From positions 1 to 64,000 of the forward strand of contig DAITBA010000012.1 in assembly GCA_036824005.1 (NCBI GenBank): DNA of 64,000 bases, in the 5' to 3' direction. Below, piece after piece: positions 25,504-33,783 of this stretch (positions are counted from its first letter, which is position 1; every line of letters starts with the position of its first letter). Source of the stretch: DAITBA01 sp036824005. GTDB taxonomy: Bacteria > Pseudomonadota > Gammaproteobacteria > Burkholderiales > Rhodocyclaceae. The position numbers and the translations under genes were made by a program. The notes under the pieces are model-generated. The model did no database searches and had not been told where the DNA came from. It worked only from the letters and a program-made list of their open reading frames with translations.

Positions 25504-26462
25504 CGCGAGGCGAGATCGGCCAGCGCCGCCTGCAATCCCATCACCACCTGCGCCATACGCGCGTAGTCGAGCTTCTCCGGCGTGTCCGTGGCGCTGTGAT
25601 AGTGGCCATAGCGAAAGAAGGCGGTGTCGGTGATCATCACGCCCGGATAGTCCTCGCGCCAGAAGGAGAGTTGATCGCTCCAGGCCACGCCCGGCACGAA
25701 GGAGAACGTGGCCAGCGACTCGACGGGGAATTCCGAGTGCCGCCGAAATGCGGCCACGAGTTCCTTGAGTTGGCGGCGCGACGCCCGGTTCGATACGAAA
25801 CCGATGAAGTTGCCCTGGTCCGGGTAGAAGAAGCCGAACGGTGGCGGATAGCGCTGGCTGCCGGGCCGGTCGCTGTAACAGCCGAGCATCTCCAGCGAGA
25901 TCATCAGCCGTATGTCATCGCCCCGGGCGCGCGCGGCTTTGGCATAGACGCCGCTGCCCATCTCGCCCCAGTAGAAGAACGGCGGCTCCTCGTTCACGAA
26001 GGCGACGAAGCGCAGGCTGCGCGTGGGCCGGGCCGCCGCCAGGCCGCGGCTCAGCTCCAGCAGCGCTGCCACGCCGCTGGCATTGTCGTCGGCGCCCGGA
26101 CTGCCGCGCACCGTGTCGTAATGGGCGCCGACGAGCAGGATCTCGTCCGGCCGGATTAGGCCACGCACGGTCACTTCCAGGTTCTCGCTCGTCACACCGT
26201 GCGTGACGTAGGTTTGGGACCGCACCTCGAAGCCCTGCGCCGCCCACTGCCCGCGGATGTAGTCGGCTGCGGCGTGCAGCGCCTGCGGACGGAAAACATT
26301 GCGCTCGCCGATCTGCGTCGCGAGCTTGACGACGTGCGCGTGCAAGCGCTGGGCGAGCGGGACGTCGCGCGTGGGAGCACCATTCCCGGCCAGCACCTCG
26401 CTCATCGCAGCGCTCGCGCGCAACAGCAGCAACATGCCCAGTACGGCACCGGCCATGCGCAT
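25500..26462 (-). CDS. M28 family zinc aminopeptidase-like protein, exported
   Basis: 320 aa; ATG 26456 is an alternative start. A signal peptide (AGAVLGMLLLLRASAAM) leads to an M28 domain with the metal and catalytic residues in GAHYDTVRG (His114, Asp116), PGADDNASG (Asp125), VNEEPP (Glu158/159) and the late His of GHYHSATDTPEKLDY. It likely trims peptides or other N-terminal groups in the periplasm or at the cell surface. It is coupled to the downstream lipoprotein gene. Confidence 0.92.
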   Translation of the reverse strand: MRMAGAVLGMLLLLRASAAMSEVLAGNGAPTRDVPLAQRLHAHVVKLATQIGERNVFRPQALHAAADYIRGQWAAQGFEVRSQTYVTHGVTSENLEVTVRGLIRPDEILLVGAHYDTVRGSPGADDNASGVAALLELSRGLAAARPTRSLRFVAFVNEEPPFFYWGEMGSGVYAKAARARGDDIRLMISLEMLGCYSDRPGSQRYPPPFGFFYPDQGNFIGFVSNRASRRQLKELVAAFRRHSEFPVESLATFSFVPGVAWSDQLSFWREDYPGVMITDTAFFRYGHYHSATDTPEKLDYARMAQVVMGLQAALADLASR

Positions 26463-26495
26463 GGCATCACTGGAGTGTCGCCGCGAACCGTCGCC

Positions 26496-26792
26496 TCATC
26501 GCGGCGGTTCGACGTGACCGAGGATGCGCAGGAAAATCACGCGCCCGCTTTCTGGCTGCTGGTGGTGCTGCCAGGCCTTGACCGCGAACAGCCCCGGGTC
26601 TATGGCGAAAAACAACTCCGTGATTTCCGTGTCGCGCTCGAAGCCGTTCATATCGTAGCGGCGCATGACCGCCTCGCGCGGCCATTCCGCGGCGACCACT
26701 GCTCGCGAACAGGGACGGGCGCGCCCCTGCGCCGAGCCGGAACGTGCAAGCAACATCGCAACAAGCGCTACGCCGACGCGATGCACGCCCAT
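26496..26792 (-). CDS. Small secreted protein of unknown function
   Basis: 98 aa, starting 3 bases after the mnmA stop. A signal peptide (GVALVAMLLARSGSAQ) is followed by a short polar domain (MRRYDMNGFERDTEITELFFAI) and a C-terminal strand-like stretch (ESGRVIFLRILGHVEPP). No family recognised. The tight spacing to mnmA supports a real co-transcribed gene. Confidence 0.6.
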   Translation of the reverse strand: MGVHRVGVALVAMLLARSGSAQGRARPCSRAVVAAEWPREAVMRRYDMNGFERDTEITELFFAIDPGLFAVKAWQHHQQPESGRVIFLRILGHVEPPR

Positions 26793-26795
26793 CGC

Positions 26796-27908
26796 TCAGA
26801 CGATAATGCCGCCGCCCAGGCACACCGTGGATTCGTACAACACGACCGACTGCCCCGGGGTCACTGCCCATTGCAGCGCGGCGAAGGCGATCTCGCAGCG
26901 CTGGGCATCGACGGCCTCGATCTCGCAAGGTGCGTCGGCCTGCCGATAGCGGGTCTTGGCGGTATAGACCCAGTGGGGATGCGGCGCGGCACCGTCGATC
27001 CAGTTCAAATCGGTGGCCGTGAGACGCTCCCTGAGCAGGGCCGGATGGTCGTGGCCTTGCACGACGTAGAGCACGTTCTTCTCCATGTCCTTGGCAGCGA
27101 CGTACCAGGCCTCGTGCTCGCCGCCGGCATCCTGCATGCCCTTGATGCCGCCGACATGCAACCCCTTGCGCTGTCCGATGGTGTGATACATCAGCCCGTC
27201 GTGCTGGCCGATCACTCGCTCGCCCTCGAGGGTGCGGATCTCGCCCGGCTGCGCCGGCAGGTAGCGCTGGAGGAACTCCTTGAACGGCCGCTCGCCGATG
27301 AAGCAAATGCCAGTGGAGTCCTTCTTGGCGTGATTCGGGAGCCCGGCCTGGGCGGCAAGCTTGCGAACCTCGCGTTTGTAGAGCTGGCCAAGGGGAAAGA
27401 GTGTCTTTGCCAGTTGCGCCTGGCTGAGGCGATAGAGGAAATAGCTCTGATCCTTGGTGCCGTCCTCGGCCTTGAGCAGTTGATGGACGACGCCGAGTTC
27501 GGTGCGCACTTTGCGCGTCTGGGCATAGTGGCCGGTGGCGATGCGATCGGCGCCCAGTTGCAGCGCGTGGTCGAGAAAGGCGCGAAACTTGATTTCCGCG
27601 TTGCAAAGCACGTCCGGATTGGGCGTGCGGCCGGCCCGGTATTCACGCAGGAATTCACCGAAGACGCGCTCCTTGTACTCCGCGGAGAAGTTCACCACTT
27701 CCAGGTCGATGCCGATGACGTCGGCCACGGCCACGACATCGATCAGATCCTGGCGCGTCGAGCAGTACTCCTCGTCGTCATCGTCCTCCCAGTTCTTCAT
27801 GAAGAGGCCGATCACCTTCCAGCCCTGCTGCTTTAGAAGCAGCGCCGCCACCGAGGAGTCCACGCCCCCGGACATGCCAACGACGACCCTACCCTTCGTC
27901 TCAGACAT
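26796..27908 (-). CDS. mnmA: tRNA-specific 2-thiouridylase MnmA
   Basis: 370 aa. It installs the 2-thio group on U34 of Lys, Glu and Gln tRNAs. The PP-loop SGGVDSS (13-19) binds ATP, and the two catalytic cysteines are Cys102 (PDVLCNAEIKF) and Cys202 (STGICFIGERPF). TIGQRKGLHVGG and the C-terminal ALQWAVTPGQSVVLYE are also diagnostic. It overlaps the upstream secreted-protein gene by 8 bp. The nudJ - mnmA neighbourhood is also found in enterobacteria. Confidence 0.97.
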   Translation of the reverse strand: MSETKGRVVVGMSGGVDSSVAALLLKQQGWKVIGLFMKNWEDDDDEEYCSTRQDLIDVVAVADVIGIDLEVVNFSAEYKERVFGEFLREYRAGRTPNPDVLCNAEIKFRAFLDHALQLGADRIATGHYAQTRKVRTELGVVHQLLKAEDGTKDQSYFLYRLSQAQLAKTLFPLGQLYKREVRKLAAQAGLPNHAKKDSTGICFIGERPFKEFLQRYLPAQPGEIRTLEGERVIGQHDGLMYHTIGQRKGLHVGGIKGMQDAGGEHEAWYVAAKDMEKNVLYVVQGHDHPALLRERLTATDLNWIDGAAPHPHWVYTAKTRYRQADAPCEIEAVDAQRCEIAFAALQWAVTPGQSVVLYESTVCLGGGIIV

Positions 27909-28497
27909 GGGGACCGCCTCCCCGTAGCCACTCGTCCACGGGCATGATCAGCGCCGGCGCACCATTGTCGAAGAACCAGCTATCCACGACATAGCGTTGC
28001 GGCCCACGTTCGGCGCCGATGTGCTGCGTGACGCGCGGCCTGTCCCGCTCCGCCAGGGGAACGATCTCTTCGATGGCGGCAGAGTAATGCTGCATGATCA
28101 GGAACGACCGCCGGACCTGATCGAGTACGCGGTGGTACTTTAGCCAGCCGCGCGCCTCGATCATGCGCAGCAGCCGGGTCGTGGACACGGCGTGATCGAT
28201 GCAATCCATTCGGCCGTCCACCGCGTCGTCGGCGAAGTCGCCCCCCTTGTCGCGCCAGATCGGCGATTGCTGGCCGGCCCAGGCATAGAAACGGCCAACG
28301 ACTTCGGCAAGCGTGACGCGCTCGGAGGCGGCGTCGCGTGCCGCCGCCAGGCGGACGCGCACCCAGCCCAGCTGCGCGTCCGAGTAGGCGATGCGCGCCT
28401 GCGCCAGGCAGCCGTAGTTGTAGCAGATGCTCACCTCCTCGGTCGCCGCAGCCGATGCCCCCCAGGCGAAAAGTGCCAACGATACCCAGCGGTTCAT
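27901..28497 (-). CDS. Secreted protein with papain/transglutaminase-like residue pattern
   Basis: 198 aa from ATG 28497. A short signal peptide (WVSLALFAWGASAAA) is followed by a domain containing MDCIDHAVSTTRLLRM (Cys99 at the start of a helix), QHYSAAIEEI (His137) and YVVDSWFFDNGA (Asp172). The order and setting of Cys, His and Asp resemble transglutaminase-like or papain-like cysteine enzymes. The family is not recognised and activity is inferred. It overlaps nudJ by 4 bp and mnmA by 8 bp. Confidence 0.75.
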   Translation of the reverse strand: MNRWVSLALFAWGASAAATEEVSICYNYGCLAQARIAYSDAQLGWVRVRLAAARDAASERVTLAEVVGRFYAWAGQQSPIWRDKGGDFADDAVDGRMDCIDHAVSTTRLLRMIEARGWLKYHRVLDQVRRSFLIMQHYSAAIEEIVPLAERDRPRVTQHIGAERGPQRYVVDSWFFDNGAPALIMPVDEWLRGGGPHV

Positions 28498-28940
28498 GCG
28501 AAATGGGTGATCAGTTGCAGGGGGTAGCGGCGTCCGGCGCGATAGTCTGCGACGCAGCGGCCCACCAGGGGGCTGCGATGACGGCTGCTCTCCGCCGCCA
28601 GCTCTTCCGGCGTCATCCACACGGCGCGCAGGATGCCTTCGTCCAGCGAGCGATCCAAGTCGTGGCCGAGCAACTCGCCGCAGAAGGCAAAGCGCAAATA
28701 GGTCACGTCCTTTGCCGGCTTGCGCCACTGGTACACGCCAACCAGGAACTGGGGCGAGAAATGGTAGGCGGTTTCCTCCAGCACCTCGCGCGCTACCGCG
28801 GTAAGCAGGGACTCGCCCTCGTCCAGATGGCCCGCAGGTTGATTGAAGCACGGACCAGCATCCGTCTCCTCCTCCACCAACAGGAACTTGCCGTCACGCT
28901 CGATCACTGCGGCGACGGTGACATTAGGCTTCCAGATCAT
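28494..28940 (-). CDS. nudJ: Nudix phosphatase NudJ
   Basis: 148 aa. The Nudix box is perfect: Gly37-x5-Glu43-x7-Arg51-Glu52-x2-Glu55-Glu56 (within GHLDEGESLLTAVAREVLEE). The start MIWKPNVTVAAVIERDGKFL, the NQPAGHL lead-in, and the end RSPLVGRCVADYRAGRRYPL closely follow E. coli NudJ, which acts on thiamine pyrophosphate precursors and nucleotides. It is first of three overlapping genes ending with mnmA, and divergent from ilvE. Confidence 0.93.
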   Translation of the reverse strand: MIWKPNVTVAAVIERDGKFLLVEEETDAGPCFNQPAGHLDEGESLLTAVAREVLEETAYHFSPQFLVGVYQWRKPAKDVTYLRFAFCGELLGHDLDRSLDEGILRAVWMTPEELAAESSRHRSPLVGRCVADYRAGRRYPLQLITHFA

Positions 28941-29138
28941 CGGGGACGACTTCCCGTTCGGCAGGCATTGCGGAAAAATAAAATTTTACCGCGCATTGGC
29001 AGGGAGCAGCTTGCCGGGACGCGTTTGTCGAGTACAGTCCCGGCCGGACAAATCCGTCCGCAGCCTCTCCGACCATACAGGGCCATTTCAACTTGCGCTA
29101 AAATCGCGTTTTTCCAGCGATTTTCGGAGACGACCCCC

Positions 29139-30059
29139 ATGTCCATGGCCGACCGAGACGGCTACATCTGGTACGACGGCAAACTCGTGCCCTGGCGCAA
29201 TGCCACGACCCATGTGCTGACCCATTCCCTGCACTACGGTCTGGCCGTGTTCGAGGGGCTGCGCGCGTACAAGACAGGCAACGGTACCGCCATATTCCGG
29301 CTGCGCGAGCACACGGATCGCCTGTACAACTCAGCGCACATCTACATGATGCAAATCCCCTACGACAAGCAGACGCTGATGGCGGCGCACATCGAAGTGG
29401 TGCGCGCTAACAAGCTCGAGTCGTGCTATATCCGGCCGATCGCGTTCTACGGCTCGGAGAAAATGGGGGTCAGCCCGAAGGGCGCGGCCGTGCATGTGGC
29501 CATCGCCGCCTGGCCCTGGGGCGCCTACCTGGGTGAGGAGGGTCTGGAGAAAGGCATCCGCGTCAAGACGTCGTCCTATGCCCGCCATCATGTCAATGTC
29601 TCCATGTGCCGCGCTAAGTACTCCGGTACCTATGCCAACTCCATCCTCGCCAACCTGGAAGCGACCGAGCACGGCTACGACGAGGCGCTGCTGCTGGACA
29701 CGGAAGGCTACGTGGCCGAGGGCGCCGGCGAGAATCTGTTTGTCATCAAGGACGGCCACATCTACGAGCCGGAGATCGCCTCGGCGCTGATGGGCATTAC
29801 CCGCGCCTCGGTGATACAGTTGGCCCGGGAACTCGGCTATGAGGTCACCGCCAAGCGTCTGACGCGCGACGATATCTACATCGCCGACGAAGCCTTCTTC
29901 ACCGGCACCGCCGCCGAAGTAACGCCGATACGCGAACTCGACAACCGTCTCATCGGTGCCGGCAAGCGCGGCCCGGTGACGACCAAGATCCAGCAACGAT
30001 TTTTCGACGTGGTCAATGGCAAAGTCCCGGAGCATGCGGACTGGCTGGCCCCCGTCTGA
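29139..30059 (+). CDS. ilvE: Branched-chain amino acid aminotransferase IlvE
   Basis: 306 aa from ATG 29139, with GGAG 9 bases upstream. Class IV aminotransferase features: YGLAVFEGLRAY, the PLP lysine in CRAKYSGTYANSILA (Lys160), EGAGENLFVIKDG and FFTGTAAEVTPIREL. It performs the last step of leucine, isoleucine and valine synthesis. The gene heads the ilvE - zf-CHCC - waaF series that is common in betaproteobacteria. Confidence 0.97.
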   Translation: MSMADRDGYIWYDGKLVPWRNATTHVLTHSLHYGLAVFEGLRAYKTGNGTAIFRLREHTDRLYNSAHIYMMQIPYDKQTLMAAHIEVVRANKLESCYIRPIAFYGSEKMGVSPKGAAVHVAIAAWPWGAYLGEEGLEKGIRVKTSSYARHHVNVSMCRAKYSGTYANSILANLEATEHGYDEALLLDTEGYVAEGAGENLFVIKDGHIYEPEIASALMGITRASVIQLARELGYEVTAKRLTRDDIYIADEAFFTGTAAEVTPIRELDNRLIGAGKRGPVTTKIQQRFFDVVNGKVPEHADWLAPV

Positions 30060-30073
30060 GGGAGACGAGAACA

Positions 30074-30274
30074 ATGTCCGAAAACAAAGACAAGTTGCGC
30101 GAAGTACAGGTGACTGCGCACGATCTGCCCCTTCATTGCCCCATGCCGGATGCGCCGTTATGGGCGCGCCATCCGCGCGTGTTTCTGGACGTGCTCAAGG
30201 CGGGCGAAGCCGCCTGTCCCTATTGCGGCACCCGCTACGTGTTCGCCGGCGAGCGGCCGAAGGGACATCACTGA
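30074..30274 (+). CDS. Zinc-finger (zf-CHCC) protein
   Basis: 66 aa. It shows the CHCC zinc ligands Cys22, His33, Cys48 and Cys51 (PLHCPMPD; ARHPRVFLDVLKAGEAACPYCGTRY). The family is related to the NDUFS6/NuoS-type accessory zinc domain of complex I; a bacterial role is unclear. It follows ilvE by 14 bases. Confidence 0.9.
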   Translation: MSENKDKLREVQVTAHDLPLHCPMPDAPLWARHPRVFLDVLKAGEAACPYCGTRYVFAGERPKGHH

Positions 30275-30288
30275 AGCGCGGGTACCTG

Positions 30289-30408
30289 GCAGGCTGCTGC
30301 AAGGCCGCAGCGAACCAACATGCGAGACAGTACAAGGCGAGTACGGCGAGCATTTTGGCGCGCGAGAACGCCGCAGACGCGTTCCACACTAGTTTTGCAT
30401 CAGCCTGC
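30289..30408. repeat. MITE-like element before waaF
   Basis: 120 bp bounded by imperfect terminal inverted repeats: left GCAGGCTGCTGCAA (30289-30302), right TTGCATCAGCCTGC (30395-30408), which match at 13 of 14 positions when reverse-complemented. The interior has no gene. The right end runs into AGGGG, which serves as the waaF ribosome site. It looks like a small non-autonomous or dispersed intergenic element. Confidence 0.55.
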
Positions 30409-30420
30409 TAGGGGCGCACG

Positions 30421-31509
30421 GTGAGGATCAATCGCTTACGGGTGCTGGTCGTCGCGCCTTCGTGGATCGGCGATACCGTTGCCGCGCAGCCACTGTTCAT
30501 GCGGTTGCACGAGAGGTATCGCGAACTGCAGCTCGATGTCATGGCGCCGTCCTACGTGGCGCCGCTGCTGCGGCGCATGCCCGAGGTCGCGCACGTTATC
30601 GACAATCCCTTCGGCCACGGCGAGCGGCGCCTCGGCGATCGCTGGCGGCTCGCACGCAGGCTGGCACGCACGCACTATGACCAGGCGATCGTCCTGCCCA
30701 ACTCGCTGAAATCGGCGCTGGTGCCCTTTTTCGCCGGCATTCCAGCGCGGGTCGGTTTCGTCGGCGAGGCACGCCGCGGCCTGCTCAACCGCGTCCACAA
30801 GCTGGACGAGCGCGCCCTGCCGCAGATCGCCGAGCGCTATGCTCAACTGGCCGAAGCACCCGGCGTGCCTCTGGCCCGCCCCCTGCCCCGTCCGCGGCTC
30901 CGGGTCGATAAGGAAGCACGTGGCGCGACGCTTGCGGCGCTCGGCCTCGACGGCACGGCGCCGTCGGCGGTCGCTTTCTGTCCGGGTGCCGAATACGGAC
31001 CGGCAAAGCGCTGGCCGGCCGAATACTTCGCTGAACTCGCACGGCACCTGCGCCGCCACGGCTATGCCGTGTGGCTGATCGGGTCGGCAAAGGACACCGC
31101 GGTGGGTGCGGCAATAGCCACCGTCGCGGCGGACGATTGCATTGATCTGTGCGGCCGGACGAGCCTCGACCAGGCGATCGATCTGCTTTCCGCCTCCCAG
31201 TTTGTCGTCACCAACGACTCGGGATTGATGCACGTGGCGGCAGCGCTGGACCGGCCGCTGTTAGCGCTCTACGGCTCGTCCAGCCCCGGCTATACACCGC
31301 CCCTGTCGGACCACGCCGAGGTCCTGTCCGTGGGGATCGACTGCAGCCCGTGCTTCAAGCGTGAATGCCCGCTTGGTCACTTTCGCTGCATGCGCGACAT
31401 CGATCCGGCGCAGGTGCTGGCGCGAATCCTGCCGCGGCTGCCGAAGGCCGGTGTGCCGGCCCCAGCCACCCAATCGACGGCACAGCTCACCCTCATGTCG
31501 GCCCGTTAG
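30421..31509 (+). CDS. waaF: Lipopolysaccharide heptosyltransferase II
   Basis: 362 aa from GTG 30421 with AGGGG 6 bases upstream. GT9 features: VVAPSWIGDTVAAQPLF at the N-terminus, FCPGAEYGPAKRWPAEYFAEL in the middle, and VTNDSGLMHVAAALDRPLLALYGSSSPGYTPPL near the C-terminus. It adds the second heptose to the lipopolysaccharide inner core at the cytosolic face of the inner membrane. Confidence 0.95.
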   Translation: MRINRLRVLVVAPSWIGDTVAAQPLFMRLHERYRELQLDVMAPSYVAPLLRRMPEVAHVIDNPFGHGERRLGDRWRLARRLARTHYDQAIVLPNSLKSALVPFFAGIPARVGFVGEARRGLLNRVHKLDERALPQIAERYAQLAEAPGVPLARPLPRPRLRVDKEARGATLAALGLDGTAPSAVAFCPGAEYGPAKRWPAEYFAELARHLRRHGYAVWLIGSAKDTAVGAAIATVAADDCIDLCGRTSLDQAIDLLSASQFVVTNDSGLMHVAAALDRPLLALYGSSSPGYTPPLSDHAEVLSVGIDCSPCFKRECPLGHFRCMRDIDPAQVLARILPRLPKAGVPAPATQSTAQLTLMSAR

Positions 31510-31516
31510 TTCCCCG

Positions 31517-31951
31517 ATGGAGAGCAAGAAGCGATTCTTTGCCTCACCCCAGGACGTGGAGGCGGCGTTTTACGACGCATTGCAGCGCGCCGACCTGGAC
31601 GCGATGATGGAGGTATGGGCCGAGGACGAGGAGATCGTCTGTGTGCATCCCGGCGGCCCGCGCCTGTCCGGGTATGCCGTCGTGCAGGAGAGCTGGCGCC
31701 AGATATTCAGCGGCCCGCAGCGCCTCAAAATTCAACTATCGCACCAGGTCTATCTGCAGGGACTGCTGCTGTCCGTGCACAGCGTGCACGAGAACATATC
31801 GGTCGTCGGCGAGCGGGCACCGCCGCAGGCCATGGTCGCCACCAATGTCTACTTGCGCGGCGCCCAAGGGTGGCGAATGCTGGTGCATCACTCTTCGCCG
31901 GCGCCGGTGACCACGGAAGTGGCCGGCGACGGGCCCAAGACGCTGCATTGA
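31517..31951 (+). CDS. NTF2-like/SnoaL-type protein
   Basis: 144 aa from ATG 31517. The cone-shaped NTF2 fold is suggested by VEAAFYDALQRADLDAMMEVWAEDEEIVCVHPGG and the end VATNVYLRGAQGWRMLVHHSSPAP. It belongs to the DUF4440/ketosteroid-isomerase-like group. Catalytic function is unknown. It lies 7 bases after waaF and may share its transcript. Confidence 0.85.
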   Translation: MESKKRFFASPQDVEAAFYDALQRADLDAMMEVWAEDEEIVCVHPGGPRLSGYAVVQESWRQIFSGPQRLKIQLSHQVYLQGLLLSVHSVHENISVVGERAPPQAMVATNVYLRGAQGWRMLVHHSSPAPVTTEVAGDGPKTLH

Positions 31952-32011
31952 TATGCAAGGACCGCGTCGGCGTGGAATCCCGCCAGCGTGCGCCGATCAT
32001 CCTGAGCAGCC

Positions 32012-32992
32012 GTGAAAGCGCCGGACCACAAGATCTCGACCTACCGGCCACCGCTGTGGCTGCGCGGCGGCCATGCCCAGACGGTTTATGCGCTCGTCCT
32101 CAAAGGATCCATACCCACGATGACGCGCCACCGCTGGGAAACGCCGGACGGTGATTTCATCGACGTGGATTTCCTGCCCGCGCGCGCCGGCGCACCGCTG
32201 GTGGTGCTCTTCCACGGACTGGAAGGCAGCGCGCGCAGCCACTACGCCCGGGCGCTGATGCGGGCGCTCGACGCGCGGGGATGGAACGGTGCCGTGGTCC
32301 ATTTCCGGGGTTGCAGCGGCGAACCAAACCGCCTGCCGCGCGCCTACCATTCGGGCGACTGGCCGGAAATCGACTGGGTGTTGCGCCGCATGCGAACGCT
32401 GTACTCGGATGCGCCGCTCTTTGCCGTCGGCATTTCCATGGGTGGCAATGCCCTGCTCAAGTGGCTCGGCAAGCTGGAGCGCGTGGCGACGGCAGTGATC
32501 GACGGTGCGGCGTCGGTCTGCGCGCCCGTCGATCTCGCGGCCGCAGGCCGGGCGCTGGAACGCGGCTTCAACCGCGTCTACACCCGGCATTTTCTCCGCA
32601 CGCTCAAGCCCGCAGCACTGGCGAAGCTGGCGCGCTTCCCCGGTCTCTACGAGCGCCAGCGCCTTGTCGCCGCCTGCACGCTCTACGATTTCGACGACGT
32701 GGTGACGGCACCGCTGCACGGCTTCCAAGGCGCGAGTGACTATTGGTTGCGCGCCAGTGCCAAGCCCTGGCTGGGGCGAATTCGCGTGCCGACGCTGCTG
32801 CTCAATGCTCGAAACGATCCGTTCCTGCCGGCGGAGTTTCTGCCGCGGGAAAACGAAGTGTCCCGGGACGTGCTCTGCGAATTCCCAGCGGACGGCGGCC
32901 ACGTCGGCTTCGTTTCCGGGCCGTTCCCCGGCCACATCGACTGGCTGCCCGCACGCCTAATGGCATTTTTCGCGCCGCTCAGCGGTCATTGA
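32012..32992 (+). CDS. YheT-family alpha/beta hydrolase
   Basis: 326 aa from a GTG at 32012. The fold signatures are PLVVLFHGLEGSARSHYARAL, HFRGCSGEPNRL and the nucleophile elbow VGISMGGNALLKW, with the acid/His region in NARNDPFLP and GGHVGFVSG. The YheT (UPF0017) family contains predicted esterases or hydrolases; the E. coli member is not well characterised. It ends 7 bp into the convergent NAD(P)-binding gene. Confidence 0.9.
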   Translation: MKAPDHKISTYRPPLWLRGGHAQTVYALVLKGSIPTMTRHRWETPDGDFIDVDFLPARAGAPLVVLFHGLEGSARSHYARALMRALDARGWNGAVVHFRGCSGEPNRLPRAYHSGDWPEIDWVLRRMRTLYSDAPLFAVGISMGGNALLKWLGKLERVATAVIDGAASVCAPVDLAAAGRALERGFNRVYTRHFLRTLKPAALAKLARFPGLYERQRLVAACTLYDFDDVVTAPLHGFQGASDYWLRASAKPWLGRIRVPTLLLNARNDPFLPAEFLPRENEVSRDVLCEFPADGGHVGFVSGPFPGHIDWLPARLMAFFAPLSGH

Positions 32993-33630
32993 GCCGCGGC
33001 GCGGATCTCCGGCACTTCAACGACGCGCACCGCCGGCGGCGGCGCCTCGACCGCACGCACGATCGCCGTCACCATCTGATCGAGGTGCACCAGCCCGAAG
33101 CGTCGCGCGGCCGCGCGGGTGGCGGGCAGCGCGCCGAACAGCCAGTATGCCGGCAGCAACAGTAGTGGCCAGCGATGCCCGGGACCCAGTACGTACCAGG
33201 GACGAAGAAGCGTCGCCGCCAGGCCGCTTTCGCGGATCGCGGCTTCCGCCTCGGCGCGAGCAGCGACGTAGGCGCGCATCACGGGCGCTGGTTGAGCGAC
33301 GCTCAGATAAACGAAGTGCCGCACGCTCGCCGCCTGGGCGGCCGCCAGCGCCTGTCTTGCCGACGCCAGGTCGACGCTGCGAAACGCCGCCGCTTTGGCT
33401 GGGCTCGGGTGGGCGACGCCCACCAGATGAATCATCGTATCGGCATCGCCGACATGGCCCCCGTAGCTCGACGCGTCGCGCGCGTTGCCGACGACGACGC
33501 GGCAGCCGGCCGGCAACCGGTGTGCCGACTCCGGTCGTGCCAGCGCCGCGACCTCGTGGCCGCGCCCCAAGAGCGCCGGGATGAGATGGCGCCCGATGTA
33601 GCCCGTGCCACCGGTAACGAACACACGCAT
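32986..33630 (-). CDS. NAD(P)-binding epimerase-like protein (NDUFA9/YcfG type)
   Basis: 214 aa from ATG 33630. The Rossmann motif VTGGTGYIGRHLIPALLGRGH lies at the N-terminus, then TMIHLVGVAHP and FVYLSVAQPAPVMRAYVAARAEAE, with LLRPWYVLGPGHRW. This is an atypical short-chain dehydrogenase with no YxxxK catalytic pair that I can see, so it may bind cofactor without classic SDR chemistry. It is convergent with YheT. Confidence 0.85.
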   Translation of the reverse strand: MRVFVTGGTGYIGRHLIPALLGRGHEVAALARPESAHRLPAGCRVVVGNARDASSYGGHVGDADTMIHLVGVAHPSPAKAAAFRSVDLASARQALAAAQAASVRHFVYLSVAQPAPVMRAYVAARAEAEAAIRESGLAATLLRPWYVLGPGHRWPLLLLPAYWLFGALPATRAAARRFGLVHLDQMVTAIVRAVEAPPPAVRVVEVPEIRAAAQ

Positions 33631-33783
33631 TGCGGATCTCACCTCTATTGCCGCAGGCACTCCACGCGCCCGCGGTACAACTCTGATACGCAGCCAAGCG
33701 CCCGCCGGTTTCGCGAGGAAATATTGCCTGCGAGGCGTCACCACCGGCGTGGGATAATTCGCTGATCGTTCGAGGAGAGACCC

